DNA of 64,000 bases, taken from positions 124,001-188,000 of the forward strand of contig JAHQIW010003777.1 of NCBI GenBank assembly GCA_019055375.1, given 5' to 3'. Made by a program: the position numbers and the translations under genes. The notes under the pieces are model-generated. The model was not told where the DNA came from and made no database searches. It saw only the letters and a program-made list of their open reading frames with translations. Below, in pieces: positions 20,774-31,164 of this stretch (positions are counted from its first letter, which is position 1; every line of letters begins with the position of its first letter). This stretch comes from Parelaphostrongylus tenuis (lineage: Eukaryota > Nematoda > Chromadorea > Rhabditida > Metastrongylidae).

Positions 20774-21699
20774 CTGAAACAACCCCGATATTGCGAGCAC
20801 TATAAAAACTGAATTACATGCGCTTCTATCTTATAGAATCGAAATTTGCGTTAGTTCTCCAATATTTCTCAAACACCACGTACTAAACTACTTAGTTAAT
20901 CAATACTGGGTAAAACATGAAAAAGGTCGTAGAAACCGAAAATATCTGAGAATGCAATTTTCAAGGGAATTATTGGAACAGAAGAATAATGTTAGCACAA
21001 GATATTCGGGGTCCATAATAAGGATAGTAAAGTAAATCCTTAATCTGTATCCATTAAATGGAAAGCTATAGTCGCTGCGGTATAATGTTCCACTGATCCC
21101 CCTAAGGATGACTCATCGCAGTATTTTTTTCTTTCCATACTCCTAACTCTCATTCAGTAATCCGCCAATACTATAAATACACACTGTTGCAGATCAAGGA
21201 TGAGAAAACTTACAAGAAAAAAACATTTGAAGTACAAAATTGAAAAGTTCAGAAAGTACCATGTTCGGGCTCAACAATGCCTTCATCACGAATGGCTCTA
21301 TCACGAAGGTACTGATTTGCTTCGCATCAAGTTCTTACATGTGTCTTTCGATGAAATCGAAGTAGGCAAAGCATGTCTTTATCACCTGCAACAGTGCAGA
21401 AAATTCGGTCGATTGCAGTAGCAGGAGATCAGTGTGTAGAAGACTCAAGTTTGTTTGGTACAATCGGGTGGAATTTGATATAGTGATGTCAGTAATGTGG
21501 TGGAATCACGCAATCCCGTATGTGAGAACACGGATTAACTCCCACAAGAATAGATTGTCTTGCATACCACTCAACAATCTCAGATGTATAATTAGATAAT
21601 TACAACACTGATGGAAATCAGTGAAGCAAAGATTCGCAGTTTGGTAAGGAAAGATCAGGAATGGCATGTTCATGGGACAAACTATATTTACACCGCATG
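20774..21699. other. Mostly unassigned; one short open frame
   Basis: A plus-strand frame at 21,200-21,421 (73 codons, lysine-rich start, then a His/Cys-containing tail) starts just after TTGCAGATCAAGG, which could be an acceptor. I recognise no domain. The remainder may hold the decayed 5' half of the mariner that follows. Confidence 0.3.
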
Positions 21700-22270
21700 A
21701 CATTGGTCGTCCTAAGTTCTAATCACAATATAACATGGCACATTCACATACTAGCTTCCTATTTGACAGATACAGCTAAATATATTTGGTTGAGGAAAAA
21801 GTTCCTTAATACCCCCAGTAAATCCAAATTTCATTCTTGTTACAAAGAGTATCGGTTATTGTAAACTCCTGGGAATATCTCAAGAATACTTCTGCAAGAA
21901 ATTTAAACGACAACGCATTGAACGAAAACTACCCAACCTCAGTTCGACGAAGGCGCGCTGTTTCAGCAAGACAATGTCAAGCTTCACACAGCGAAGACTA
22001 GAGAAAAGTGTGATGAATTGCTTGAATGAGGTCTTGCGGAAAGCAGCCTACAGTTCAGATGCTAGGCCGTCCGATATTGAGTCTTTTCGCTCAATGGAAC
22101 AATTACTTCGTGGACGCCAATTCGAGTCATTTCATCAAATTAAATAGGCATGTCAAGAGATATTTGATTTGAATGCCAAGGAATGGCCATTTTGTGCAGA
22201 TCAGAAAGCTTGTATATTGCTGGCACTAAGTCGTGGATAATAATGGTATTAATTGTAAAAAATTATTATT
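21700..22270 (+). pseudogene. Mariner transposase, C-terminal half (irritans/Hsmar-like type)
   Basis: Different from the mariners A-D. Readable in broken plus frames: a Trp-containing segment near 21,785 (WLRKKFLNTPSKS), FCKKFKRQRIERKLPNL, then the second catalytic region FQQDNVKLHTAK (~21,963), and RPSDIESFRSMEQLLRGRQFES (FRSM-xxLxGxxF is the hallmark after the last Asp), with NAKEW near 22,170. At least two frameshifts and one stop separate the motifs. Upstream parts are not convincingly readable. Confidence 0.65.
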
Positions 22271-22358
22271 GATGTTTTTGCTGGAATTTGTGCACCAATT
22301 CTGATTTTTAGCTGGCGTTCACGGACTTTTTCTTCATCCTAATAAATTTTTTAGGACC

Positions 22359-22775
22359 ATGCCCCTATTGAGACCTTCGCATGGCAAGGGCAATTGCTTG
22401 ACCTACTTGAATACAAAATTTACATCAAAACCTGAAATCATTTGTCACATCAAGACAGATACTGTGGAAGTGGATGGCCCACCGGTAGGAACGCTGTTAA
22501 GCATACGCAATTTACGATGCCTTTTGTTAACCTACTATCATCCTTCAGAAAACAGCAATATTATGCTTGACTTTTCCACAATCAGTCTGAATACTCCAAT
22601 CTACAGAAAAGGAATACTGACTACAATGAAAATCTGGAACACCTTAGCACAGCTGCCAGAAAATTCCAGAGAAAACCAGTTGAATCAACTCCATGACATT
22701 CATGCAGAAAATCGAAAGTCCTTAAGGAGTAAATATTCTCGCCACATTTCGCTGGAGTTGCAGGCTACAAATTGA
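22359..22775 (+). CDS. Uncharacterised open frame, 138 codons
   Basis: It is open from an ATG at 22,359 to a TGA at 22,773. The product is predicted soluble with Asn/Gln-rich C-terminal stretches (LPENSRENQLNQLHDIHAENRKSL). No recognised motif, signal or repeat was seen. It lies between a mariner fragment and a decayed reverse transcriptase, so a transposon origin is possible. It could equally be a chance frame or an exon. Confidence 0.25.
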   Translation: MPLLRPSHGKGNCLTYLNTKFTSKPEIICHIKTDTVEVDGPPVGTLLSIRNLRCLLLTYYHPSENSNIMLDFSTISLNTPIYRKGILTTMKIWNTLAQLPENSRENQLNQLHDIHAENRKSLRSKYSRHISLELQATN

Positions 22776-22924
22776 ACGTGTACTTCCAATGTCTCACACG
22801 ACATCTTCCGTCCAGAATGAGAAAATGACAAATCAGTGGTGGACATCACACACTGCCATCTTTCAAAAAATGACCCTATAAATCATTGCAGCTATCACCC
22901 ATTATGCGGTAAGCATACTCCATA

Positions 22925-23260
22925 TACCATTTATAAAATTTACCATGCTCTGTTAGTCGAAGATCTTGGCGCACAAGCAGCATTGGTATGGATACTTCCG
23001 CATGAACCATATCCAAATCGTGTCACCGATCATTCACGTTGGTCACAAGCACTACGTCCCGATTGTAGTGATCTGTGTCAAGTACGTGAAAGCGTTCGAC
23101 AGCGTCAAAGCGAGTGCACTCTCAGAGCGTTTAGATGGCAAACCGTAGGTCTGTACCAAATACGAACACTACTTCGATGTCACCAAATATGGAGCGAAGA
23201 AACAAATTTTTTCTTCAAACTGTCTCCGCTCTACAGTGGATAATACGGTCACCCGATTAA
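22925..23260 (+). pseudogene. Decayed RTE-like reverse transcriptase fragment
   Basis: The plus-strand reading KQHWYGYFRMNHIQI...GHKHYVPIVVIC..VKAFDSVKASALSERL aligns by eye with the RTE segment [18 protein letters not shown]...KKAFDSVETE at 30,295-30,450. KAFDSV covers the palm motif A region. Residues before it are heavily substituted, so this copy is much older than the element at 27,846. A stop follows within 10 codons. Confidence 0.55.
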
Positions 23261-23284
23261 AACAACTAGCACTTATACATCTGT

Positions 23285-24257
23285 AGAAAATTTCTGCCAA
23301 ACCTTCTCGAGAATAGCACAGTCAACATTTCGACGACCAATGAAGCAGAGATGATGTTTATGAACTTTAAAACGAGTAAAGGATCAAATTGCATCCTACT
23401 GAGACGAAGAAATAGTTTGTGAAAAATCTATGACGCTACTTTCAGATCAAAGCGGATGATTTTCTCATTCATAAGAACACGTGTTCGTGTTTCGTGGACT
23501 TCAATAAACCTAAAGAAAAGCCTTATGTTCCTTCTAAAATCCATCGCCCAAGTGCACTGTCCTCCAATCTAGAAAGAACCGAAACTCAAACTTCATCGAC
23601 AACGAAAGATCAACAACAGTAAAATATCCAAACCAATCCAAAATCAAGCGAGAACCATGACTAACCACTGCACTGCAGGTACACCTTAGACATTAAAGTA
23701 CAGGTGGTGGACAGCCACAGCAATCATCACATTTTCACACAAATACCCTAGATGGACAGTAATGCACGGACAAACACTTGACGTAATTGTGCTCTGACTT
23801 TTCTAGATTTCCATCACAACTAAGAACTATATTTCGTTGATTGGAGATAGTCGGAGGGACTTGAATGAGTCTTGCATCAACTTTCTGATCCGAGAGGATG
23901 GTAGGCTTAGTGGACCGTATCTGTACGGAATCTTAGTCACCCTGAACGTCATTAACTTCCACCGAAGTCTAATTTATGAAATGTCTCAATGCTGATTCCA
24001 TTTGATGTTTCAATCTACGGTAAATGCTCATTCATAGTCACACTACCATCCAATGTGAAGTTTTATGAGACTGATAAGAAGCAATACACTTAGTGAACAA
24101 ATAGTTGTTGTGAGTGCATACCTCGGAGCCGCTAAGAATCGGTTGATTCGCGAAAAGAATCGCTTGTGATGGAGAAAGCCGGAGGTCATTTTCAGCGTAC
24201 CTGAAGAAAAAATCTATGGAAAAATAGTTTGATAGTGACAAATGGAGATGTAGAAAT
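23285..24257 (+). repeat. Paired repeat X, copy 1
   Basis: It runs parallel with 41,043-42,170, with ~130 bp missing here near 23,975. Markers are AAGCAGAGATGATGTTT, TCATCGACAACGAAAG, GACATTAAAGTACAG and CGGAGGGACTTGAATGAGT. In both copies a plus-strand reading keeps RRDLNE-CINF...LSGP-LY (~23,848-23,930 here; ~41,660-41,740 there), which suggests a former coding region. I cannot name it. The copy ends where foldback FB1 copy 3 begins. Confidence 0.55.
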
Positions 24258-25136
24258 TCTTTCTCTGGACAGTTAGTAATCCTTCTATAGCGTAATCGCT
24301 TCTTATTGCAAGGCTCTGCTTATATCCTGAAAAGACAGCTTCTTTGCAACGCAGCAGGGTAGATAAAAGTGATTCATATGCGCGAGCAAGGTGGTCTTTG
24401 GCCAATTCACCACCGCTGGTTGAGGCAGCAACTGGGGTTGCGCAATTATCGGTAGATTCTCGATCCATCTTATGCTAATGCGAATCTTTGTCACTTATTT
24501 GGAAATTGTTTTCCCACTTAAAAGCGAAATTCCAAATAAAATGCATGACTGTGTTACAAAAAGACTAAATATTTGTATTTTGTTATGATTACGGATAAGT
24601 TAATTATCACTATTATCACTTTGATGGAAATCATGAGGACGGAACTTCCTAATCGCTTCCTAGAGCGACTCAAATATATTTAGATACTGCGAGGTTTTCT
24701 CTACACGTTCATATGCTCGAAAAATGATCGATAAATACGCAACCCCCTTAATTGCCTCAAACAGCGGCCGGTGAACTGATCAAGTGAAACCTTGTTTGAG
24801 CATGTGAACAAATCTTATTTCTCCTGCTGCGTTTCGGTGGAACGATCTTTACAAGATATAAGCGCAGCTTTGAAATCAGAAAAGCTTACGCTGTCGAACG
24901 ATTACAAGTAGTCCAAAGAAAGAGCTCTGTCCGGAGAGAAATATGCGCGTCTGCGGCATAGTTTTTTTTTTGTGAATTTCGCAGCGTCATATAAGCGGGT
25001 TTTCAAAAAAATCGGCGTCTTGGGGCTGCAACCTGAACTCTCAGCTTTCGCATCATTCCTAACATCCCTATGAAAACTTCTTTTGCATCGAATGAGGTCC
25101 GCTTTCATTTGTTCTTTTATAATCAGAAGGAACGTG
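24258..25136. mobile_element. Foldback element FB1, copy 3 (left arm truncated)
   Basis: The left arm begins at the internal position equivalent to ~3,100 in copy 1 (TCTGGACAGTTAGTAATC). The core and the complete right arm follow, ending just before GAATATCTTCTCATTCGT, as in copies 1 and 2. About 180 bp of the outer left arm is gone, together with the mariner 3' half. The flank on that side is instead repeat X. Confidence 0.6.
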
Positions 25137-25490
25137 AATATCTTCTCATTCGTAAATAGCACCTTCGACAAACGAGCGCAACGATTAAATGAATCCTTCG
25201 GCGAACTTTCAAGCAGTTTTTCTTTCATCTTTCTGTTTAGCAAAGGAAGACGAGCAGCGTTGTAGCTGCGCAGTTTCAGCTTATTTTTGAAAAGGTTTCG
25301 GAAGTTCGACTCGGTGATAACAAGCATTGCCAAGCATTTTGCGCGTGCAAACGATCCAGATTTCGTTCAACTTGGCCATTGCATCTTCTGAATGTTTTCC
25401 GGAGTATACGAGGTAGTAGGATGACCTTTTCTAGGACGGTGTTCATAGCTTATGTTTACGATAAATAATTTAGCAAACCGAAAGTAGGCA
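25137..25490 (-). pseudogene. Tc1/mariner transposase N-terminal half (copy E)
   Basis: Minus strand: a decayed helix-turn-helix (ITESNFRNLFKNKLKLRSY), a basic linker (RLPLLNRKMKEK) and the first-Asp region as LSKVLFTNEKIFT, where the catalytic Asp reads Asn. It stops being transposase at the FB1 boundary. The element edge near 25,490 is marked by CCGAAAGTAGGCAAA, also found at ~44,540. Confidence 0.65.
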
Positions 25491-25590
25491 AACATATATA
25501 AATATTTTTTTATATATTTTATATTTTATTATATTTTTTATATATTTTATATTTATTTTATATTATCTTATAAATATTTTTTTAAGCAAG
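25490..25590. repeat. A/T-rich low-complexity tract
   Basis: It consists of alternating TATATTTT-type runs of ~85 bp directly at the mariner edge. It reads as simple sequence, probably grown from the element end. Confidence 0.8.
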
Positions 25591-25860
25591 CGTGTGATAT
25601 GTTGTGGGCAAACTACACAGCCCAAAGCACACGTTTCGGCCTTGGCAGCCCGTCAGTTGAATAGTGCCTTTTGTCCTTGGCCAGTCATCTTGGAGCAAAC
25701 CCAGCTCCCTACATAGAGGCTCAGATGCTCTAATTAAACTGACCTTTAAGTCAAAATATCACTGAATGGTTAGTGTTGTACACCCGTTTATCCTTGGTTG
25801 GTATCGTCAGCAATGTCACACCTTGTAGCAATTGCTCCGCCAAATAACTGCTTATTTCCT
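25590..25860 (+). repeat. CACGTTTCGGCC-family repeat, single unit
   Basis: GCGTGTGATAT-TTxTGGGCAAACTA and TTTCGGCCTTGGCAGCC are followed by CTGACCTTTAAGTCAAAATATCACTGAATGG in near-identical form at 44,580-44,830, again directly after a mariner N-terminal half. This is part of the same composite copied to both places. Confidence 0.6.
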
Positions 25861-26247
25861 TTGTGTCGCACATGTACATACTATAGATAGTTCGACACCA
25901 TTTAATGGATGGAAATATAAGATAAATTTATCGAATAAGTATAACATTGTATCCTGTGGACACTGCCTCAGCAATCGGAAGACGATGTAATTAGTGTGTT
26001 TATCGGCCCGAGATCGGTGGCGGACACCTGCCGACGAGGTGGTTGCTCAGCGATCAAGGAAGATGGCGATGTTGGAGAGTCACGCCCACAATGGCACTTC
26101 ATTCCTCCTTTCGACCTCATTGTTTGCTCGTTTTCTTTATCCTCTTCTACTCATCTGTCGATATTGTTAACTAGGTTTCGAGACATCAACTATCAATGAC
26201 CTTCTCCGATCATGTATCTCGAATCAATCACTTCTTTTTCGACGTCG

Positions 26248-26463
26248 TCAATCCTCGTCCTTGCCATCAATTTTACCGTTCTCTTGCATTCTGCAAAACA
26301 AGGTATCGATTCTGTCAGCAATCAACCGCCAAAGAATTTGGTCTGGTAAGCACCTTGTGTCCAAGATAGGGCGATAGTGGGACATGAGCTCAGACAGTGA
26401 TGCGGTTAACATGCGCTCTCCGGAAAAGGTGAAACACTGCTTCAACACCCTTTCTTGGAACGC
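26248..26463 (-). CDS. Exon-like open frame, unknown product
   Basis: Minus strand, after an acceptor-like CTATCAG (~26,464): AFQERVLKQCFTFSGERM...PDQILWRLIADRIDTLFCRMQENG to a TGA near 26,246. The composition and the amphipathic helix-like pattern look coding, and the stretch is outside recognised repeats. No family is recognised and no neighbouring exon is established. Confidence 0.3.
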   Translation of the reverse strand, partial: AFQERVLKQCFTFSGERMLTASLSELMSHYRPILDTRCLPDQILWRLIADRIDTLFCRMQENGKIDGKDED

Positions 26464-26922
26464 CTGATAGGATCAAAGTTTTGCATATTTCACAACACTA
26501 TTGGATACATAATTGTAACATAATAACACTCTAAAAGACGAACAGAATGAAAAGAATTCCTGTAGTAGCTGGACCAATCGCTCCTTCTGCGCTCAATCTA
26601 ATACAGACGACTGTGATTTTGACATGCAAAATATTCAACACAGATACTACCTAGTCTGTCTTACTATCTACAACATCAAGTCTATTTACATCTATCTTAC
26701 TGCACTTATGAGATTATTGTAATGATATAATTACAAATCCGAGGACACTGAGTAATATGCAAAACTCTACATCCCAGGCGAGGGTCGTGTTCCACTCATA
26801 ACGGTGTTGCGTGCTACCATTACTCCTACCACCAAAACCACCGTTTATCGGCTACCAAAAATAAAAGCTCAACAGTTGACGGTTCCGATAACTAAAATCG
26901 AAAAAAGTGGTATCAGAGCGGT
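26464..26922. other. No recognisable feature
   Basis: This is ordinary AT-rich sequence. The 12-mer TGGTATCAGAGC at 26,908 resembles an initiator-tRNA primer site, but no long terminal repeat is visible beside it. Confidence 0.35.
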
Positions 26923-26996
26923 GGCCTCGGCGGTGCGATTGGCTGGCACGCGAACTCGGTATCTCTGGAACGCGGGTTGAACACCCACATGGTACC
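26923..26996 (+). repeat. tRNA-like fold, family 2
   Basis: It has GGCCTCG, a D-arm-like GTGCGATTGGCTGGCAC (GTGC/GCAC pairs), a T-arm-like CGCGGGTTGAACACCC, and the end ATGGTACC instead of CGAGGCC. It is more GC-rich than its surroundings. It is decayed but clearly in the family of 44,996-45,066. Confidence 0.45.
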
Positions 26997-27429
26997 GAAA
27001 GTTATGCAAATCACTCAGCATCTTAAGATATATAGTTCACATTTGGATGAAAATACAGGGGAAAGACATACGTAGTCCGAAACTTGGCAATTATGGCTTG
27101 CCCAATGCGAAAGATTTCGCCCAGTACACAAGATTAACACAATGGACGACTTTTCACGGCACTTGAACTCTCCCGCTGTTCATCTCGATATACCAGTGTA
27201 AGACACCTTCTGTGGAATGATCTCACACACTGGGGACATCTGAGTAAAGCTTCTTCTCCTGAAAGCATACAGATTATTTTCAGAATATGGATTCAGAAAA
27301 TATGTAATTTGAACCGAAAAAGGAAGATAAGTTAAGGATCTGAGTGAGCGCTGACCTTCCCAGTGGCATTTTTTCTCAAAAAACAAGAGCCAACAAAAAC
27401 CAACCCATTCGTGAATGAGCATTTTTCAC

Positions 27430-27740
27430 TAAAGAAAGTTATTTCCTTGGAATTTCAGTATTCATTCGATAGTTTAAATAACGAAAAAACATATTATTTG
27501 ATTCTTTCTAAAAGCCGGACTACAGCAGCTAAAAGAAGCTCTTTTTTACAGTTTTCTTTATTCGTTTGGCGAGGGTTTGTGGCTGACTTTTCGCCGAATA
27601 TTCCGCAAAAATTTGATAGCACAAATCTTGTTAGATCCGGAACTGGGTTTAATTACAATAGATTTTCACAGGGTGCTGTAAGGGCGACAAGAAACTTACG
27701 TTTCACGCTTAGAATTTTCTTCGCATTAAGATTCATATAT
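27430..27740. repeat. Diverged block-type units
   Basis: A segment with TTCATTCGATAG, then ACGTTTCACGCTTAGAATTTT and CATTAAGATTCATATATG, resembles 7,430-7,480, 37,760-37,810 and 49,990-50,040. An open frame here (27,363-27,866) is produced by the repeat plus microsatellite and is not a gene. Confidence 0.45.
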
Positions 27741-27845
27741 GAACATGCATGTGCACATGTGCATATACATATACATACATATATACGTATGTATATATAC
27801 ATATGTATACACATATACATATATGTGCACGTATATGCGTATACA
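27741..27845. repeat. TA/CA-rich microsatellite
   Basis: ACATATATAC/GTATATGTGC-type units run for ~105 bp, immediately before the first base of the RTE element. This suggests insertion next to or into simple sequence. Confidence 0.85.
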
Positions 27846-28142
27846 TCCACGAACCTCCCTTTTTGAGGGAGCCCGCCCGGTTAGTCGTGAGGGCACGCGG
27901 CGCGTCCCCAGGTGGTGGATAGGGGAATAAAAAAGGGACCGTGTGCTTCCCAGAGACGCAGGTGGATTCAGGGGATGAGCTCCCTGCTTCTGTAGCGCCG
28001 ACTTGACAAAAACTCCATTTCTACGAGTTAAGTCGGCCAAAAGCCTGCAATCAAGCGGCTGGGAAGTAATGGGAGGCGGTTAGGAGTCGTGTCCAACAAA
28101 TAAGCCCCTCCAGCTCCTACGAGAGAGACTGGCAAACTACTC

Positions 28143-29130
28143 GTGAGTACCCAGCCCCCACATTTAGAGCCTGGCAAGCTATACGTTGGGTATCAAAATG
28201 CCAAAAACAGTAATAAATACGGGCCTCATTCCCTAGACCCCGAAAGAGCCCCTGGTACGGCAGCGTCAGGTAGGACGAGTACGGAGAGGCTGCTAAAATC
28301 TCAGGGACGAACTAGGCTGTCAAGATCGAAACAGACTAAAATGACGATCTGTACCTACAACGCAGGAACCCTTGCTCACGAATCCGCTGTAGAAGATCTA
28401 TTGATTCAAGCAAGAAGAATAAGGTACGACGTCATTGGCCTGGCTGAGACAAGAAGGCGCCATCCTTTCAAGCTGTCTATGACACTAGAGAAGAACTGTT
28501 CGTTGGAACATGCGATCGCAGAGGTGTCGGTGGCGCTGGCGTCCTCGTCAAATTGAATTTGACCGTGCGCCTTGATTCGTTTGAACAACTAACAACCCGT
28601 ATCGGACGATTACGGTTGAAACGATGTGGTTCTATGCCCTTTGACCATCTTCGTTGCTTACGCACCAAGATCAAGCTATGAAGAAGACGAAGTCGAAGCG
28701 TTCTATGTGAACCTCAAAAATTTTTCAGAGGAGATCATACATTCTTCAAGGTCATTGTCGGAGATTTTAACGCAAAAATTGGACCTAGAAGAACGTCTGG
28801 AGAACGTCACATAGGGCCCCACGGACTAGAATGGAATGAACAGGGTGAGAGGCTATCTGAGTTTATCAGGACGACCCAAACCATCCATGGTAACTCGCAA
28901 TTCCAAAAGCCTCTTTCTCAGCGATGGACGTGGGAGTTCCCCACTGGAGAGTACCATAACGATATAGACCACTTCTCAGTGAATCGAGTGTTTTCCTTGA
29001 CCGATGTCGCTGTTGTTCCTCAGTTCTACATGGGATCAGACCATTGCCTCCTTCGCGCAACGTTCGATTTTCGAGGAGAGGAGAGAACGCCGCTAAATTT
29101 GAACAACGAAGTCCCAGAACTACCATAAAG
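28143..29130 (+). pseudogene. RTE endonuclease region
   Basis: A leader rich in basic residues is followed by MTICTYNAGTL (first metal-ligand Asn) and a VIGLAETRR segment (catalytic Glu) near 28,430. A frameshift occurs near 28,500. Then come the GVGGVGVLV-like strand, VIVGDFNAKIG (~28,757, Asp and Asn ligands), HNDIDHFSVNR (~28,957) and MGSDHCLLRA (~29,031, catalytic SDH). All main motifs of the exonuclease-endonuclease-phosphatase fold are readable but not in one frame. Confidence 0.8.
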
Positions 29131-29858
29131 TGGGATGTATTCAAATCATTAGTCGGCTTTTGGGAAGATACCGTTATGGACAACATCGACGAAGAACGAT
29201 CGACTAATTGAATATCTTCACGTTAGCGCTATAAAAGCCGAGAGTCCTAAGGTCACGAAGAGACGCTTGTCTCCGCGGACACTCGAGCTGATACGTCAAC
29301 GTGGAATCGCACGAGCTGCAGGCAATCGTATCCTTACGTCCGAGCTTGCGAAACGATGCAGAGAAGCGATAAAAGAAGACCTCAAAGAGAGAAGAGTAGC
29401 AGTTATGGCAGAAGCTGCAGAAGCTGGGAAGAGCATTCGCAAAGCCCAGCGAGGCTTCGCCAACTACAAGACCATGATAATTGCACTCTGATACCCTGAC
29501 GGGACACTTACTGCTTCGAGAAGGGATATGGAGAAAATTATCCACCAATACTACTCGGATCTCTTCGCTAGCCATGTCCTCTTACCGTCATATAAATTGA
29601 AGGAGGGCGAATATGTTGTTCCACCGGTCCCCCCTCCGAAATCCGACATGCTATATCGTCGGTGAAAAGTAGAACAACACCCGGTCCAGACAGGATTAGA
29701 CCAGAGCCTCTGAAGAACTTGCCGCCAGTTCTCATCAACACCGTGGCTCGGCTCTTCACTCGCTACTTGTCAGAATGCAAGGTCCTTATTCAATGGAAAA
29801 CCAGCAAGACCGTATTGTTGTTCAAAAAGGGAGACCTTCACGACATAGGCAATTATCG

Positions 29859-30194
29859 ATAATCAGTCTAAATTCTTTCTATTTTGACTGCCACCTGCAG
29901 TGGTATGATGTTCATAGTGTACCCAATATGTAGAGTGCTGTGCAAAAACGTCTGCGTCAACCGGGATTCGAACCCAGATCTCACTCTTTCCGGGAGCGTA
30001 TGCTAACCGTTGCACTACCGACGCTCACTTTGCATAGCACTCTTATTTACGCTATAACGCATCCGGCGGGGCAGCCGCTATCGGCATTAAACCCACTTAT
30101 GTTGACAGACATTGGATATCGATAATCAGTCTAAATTCTTTCTATTTTGACTTCCACTTGCAGTGGTATGATGTTCATAGTATACCCAATATAT
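29859..30194 (-). mobile_element. tRNA-derived SINE-like insertion with direct terminal repeats and 14-bp target duplication
   Basis: The host RTE site ATAGGCAATTATCG is present at both ends (29,845-29,858 and 30,195-30,208), an exact 14-bp duplication. The 336-bp insert begins and ends with ~73-bp direct repeats (29,859-29,932 and 30,122-30,194), both starting ATAATCAGTCTAAATTC, differing at a few bases. Between them lies the family 1 tRNA-like sequence on the minus strand with its ~100-bp body. Ordinary SINEs lack such terminal repeats. The arrangement recalls terminal-repeat miniature retrotransposons or a partial tandem dimer. Confidence 0.75.
29953..30024 (-). repeat. tRNA-like fold, family 1, best-preserved copy
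   Basis: 72 nt. Acceptor GCGTCGG/TTGACGC; D-arm GTGC-AACGGTTA-GCAT; anticodon arm CGCTC-CCGGAAA-GAGTG; T-arm CTGGG-TTCGAAT-CCCGG. All four stems form, with G-U pairs. The loop triplet at the anticodon position is GGA, which would read serine codons, but there is no long variable arm and position 33 is C. Both A- and B-box-like stretches are present, so polymerase III transcription is possible. A scanner would probably call it a tRNA pseudogene. Confidence 0.7.
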
Positions 30195-31164
30195 ATAGGC
30201 AATTATCGTCCAATCTGTTTGCTGTCCGTTGTTATAAACTCTTTACTCGAGTCATTCTAAACGGGACTGACAGAACACTGGACGAAAGACAGCCATGCGA
30301 ACAAGCAGGGTTCCGAAAAGGATTTAGTACCATGGACCACATCCACACGATCACAAGACTAACTGAAGTTTCGCGAGAGTAGAAACAACCACTCTGTCTC
30401 ACTTTCATCGATCTGAAGAAAGCCTTTGATTCAGTGGAAACAGAAGTGGTTATAGAGGCTCTGGATAACCAGGGCGTCCCTACTCGGTACATAATGATCT
30501 TTCGTGAGCTTTATAAAGATTTCACGACAAAATATCTCCATTGTACAATAATATCACCATTGACGTAAGAAGAGGGGTTCGACAAGGCGATACAATTTCG
30601 CTAAAACTATTCACTGCCACCCTACAAAACGTCATGCGAAAATTAGAATGGGACGATATGGGAGTGAAAATTGACGGTCGGCAATTAAACCATCTTCGCT
30701 TTGCTGACGATATTGTTCTCATAACACCAAACATCAGTCAAGCGGAACGAATGTTGACCGATTTCGATCACGCCTGTAGAAAGATTGGTCTTCAACCGAA
30801 TCTAACGAAAACAATGTTCATGAGGAACGGATGGGTTTCGAATGCCCCATTCACGCTCAACGGAACGACAATCTTCGAATGCTCTAGCTATGTCTATCTA
30901 GGTCGTGAAATCAACATGAAGAACGACCTAGCACCAGAGTTGAGCAGAAGGAAACGAGCGGCTTGAGGAACGTTTAAGAGCATTGAAGATGTAGTGAAGA
31001 GGACAAAGAACATCCGACTCCGTGCCCACCTTCTCGACTCGACGTTTATCCCTGCCCTAACGTATGCAGCAGAAACCTGGTCGCTACGTAAGCAGGATGA
31101 AAGATCATTGGAGTTATCGAACGCGCAGTCGAAAGGTTGATGCAAGGAGTATCCCGTATCTCGC

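Larger units (their letters stand above)
29131..30965 (+). pseudogene. RTE reverse transcriptase region
   Basis: A helical linker (LIRQRGIARAAGN...SIRKAQRGF, 29,290-29,460) leads into PDRIRPE and a FKKGDLHDIGNYR motif (~29,860), which is cut by the SINE. After it come [18 protein letters not shown] (~30,300), KKAFDSVETE (motif A, ~30,418), RRGVRQGDTIS (~30,572) and LRFADDIVL (catalytic Asp pair, ~30,695-30,720). A region with NLTKTMF and LGREINMKNDLAPEL follows. A continuing frame to ~31,085 carries LTYAAETWSLRKQDE. Stops disrupt the first third; the last 140 codons are open. Confidence 0.8.
27846..31164 (+). mobile_element. RTE-clade non-LTR retrotransposon, nearly complete but broken
   Basis: A single ~3.3 kb element in the order 5' leader, apurinic-type endonuclease, reverse transcriptase. 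An RTE protein nicks DNA with the endonuclease and copies its RNA at the nick. Here the frame is broken by stops and shifts (near 29,127, 29,489, 29,663 and 30,380) and by a SINE at 29,859-30,194. The 3' end is missing: at 31,164 the sequence turns into an inverted RTE piece. The 5' end is marked by comparison with 11,509, where homology starts at the same base. Confidence 0.85.

Noticed and set aside
26908..26919. TGGTATCAGAGC, like a primer site for initiator tRNA
   Set aside because: No flanking long terminal repeat or polyprotein is visible. It sits directly before a tRNA-like copy and is short enough to be chance.
27363..27866. A 167-codon plus-strand open frame
   Set aside because: Its first part is block-type repeat and its last third is translated TA/CA microsatellite; it then runs into the RTE leader.
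29953..30024. Functional tRNA gene
   Set aside because: It lies inside a transposed element with many decayed relatives. It has C at position 33, G-U pairs in the acceptor stem, and a serine-type triplet without the long variable arm.
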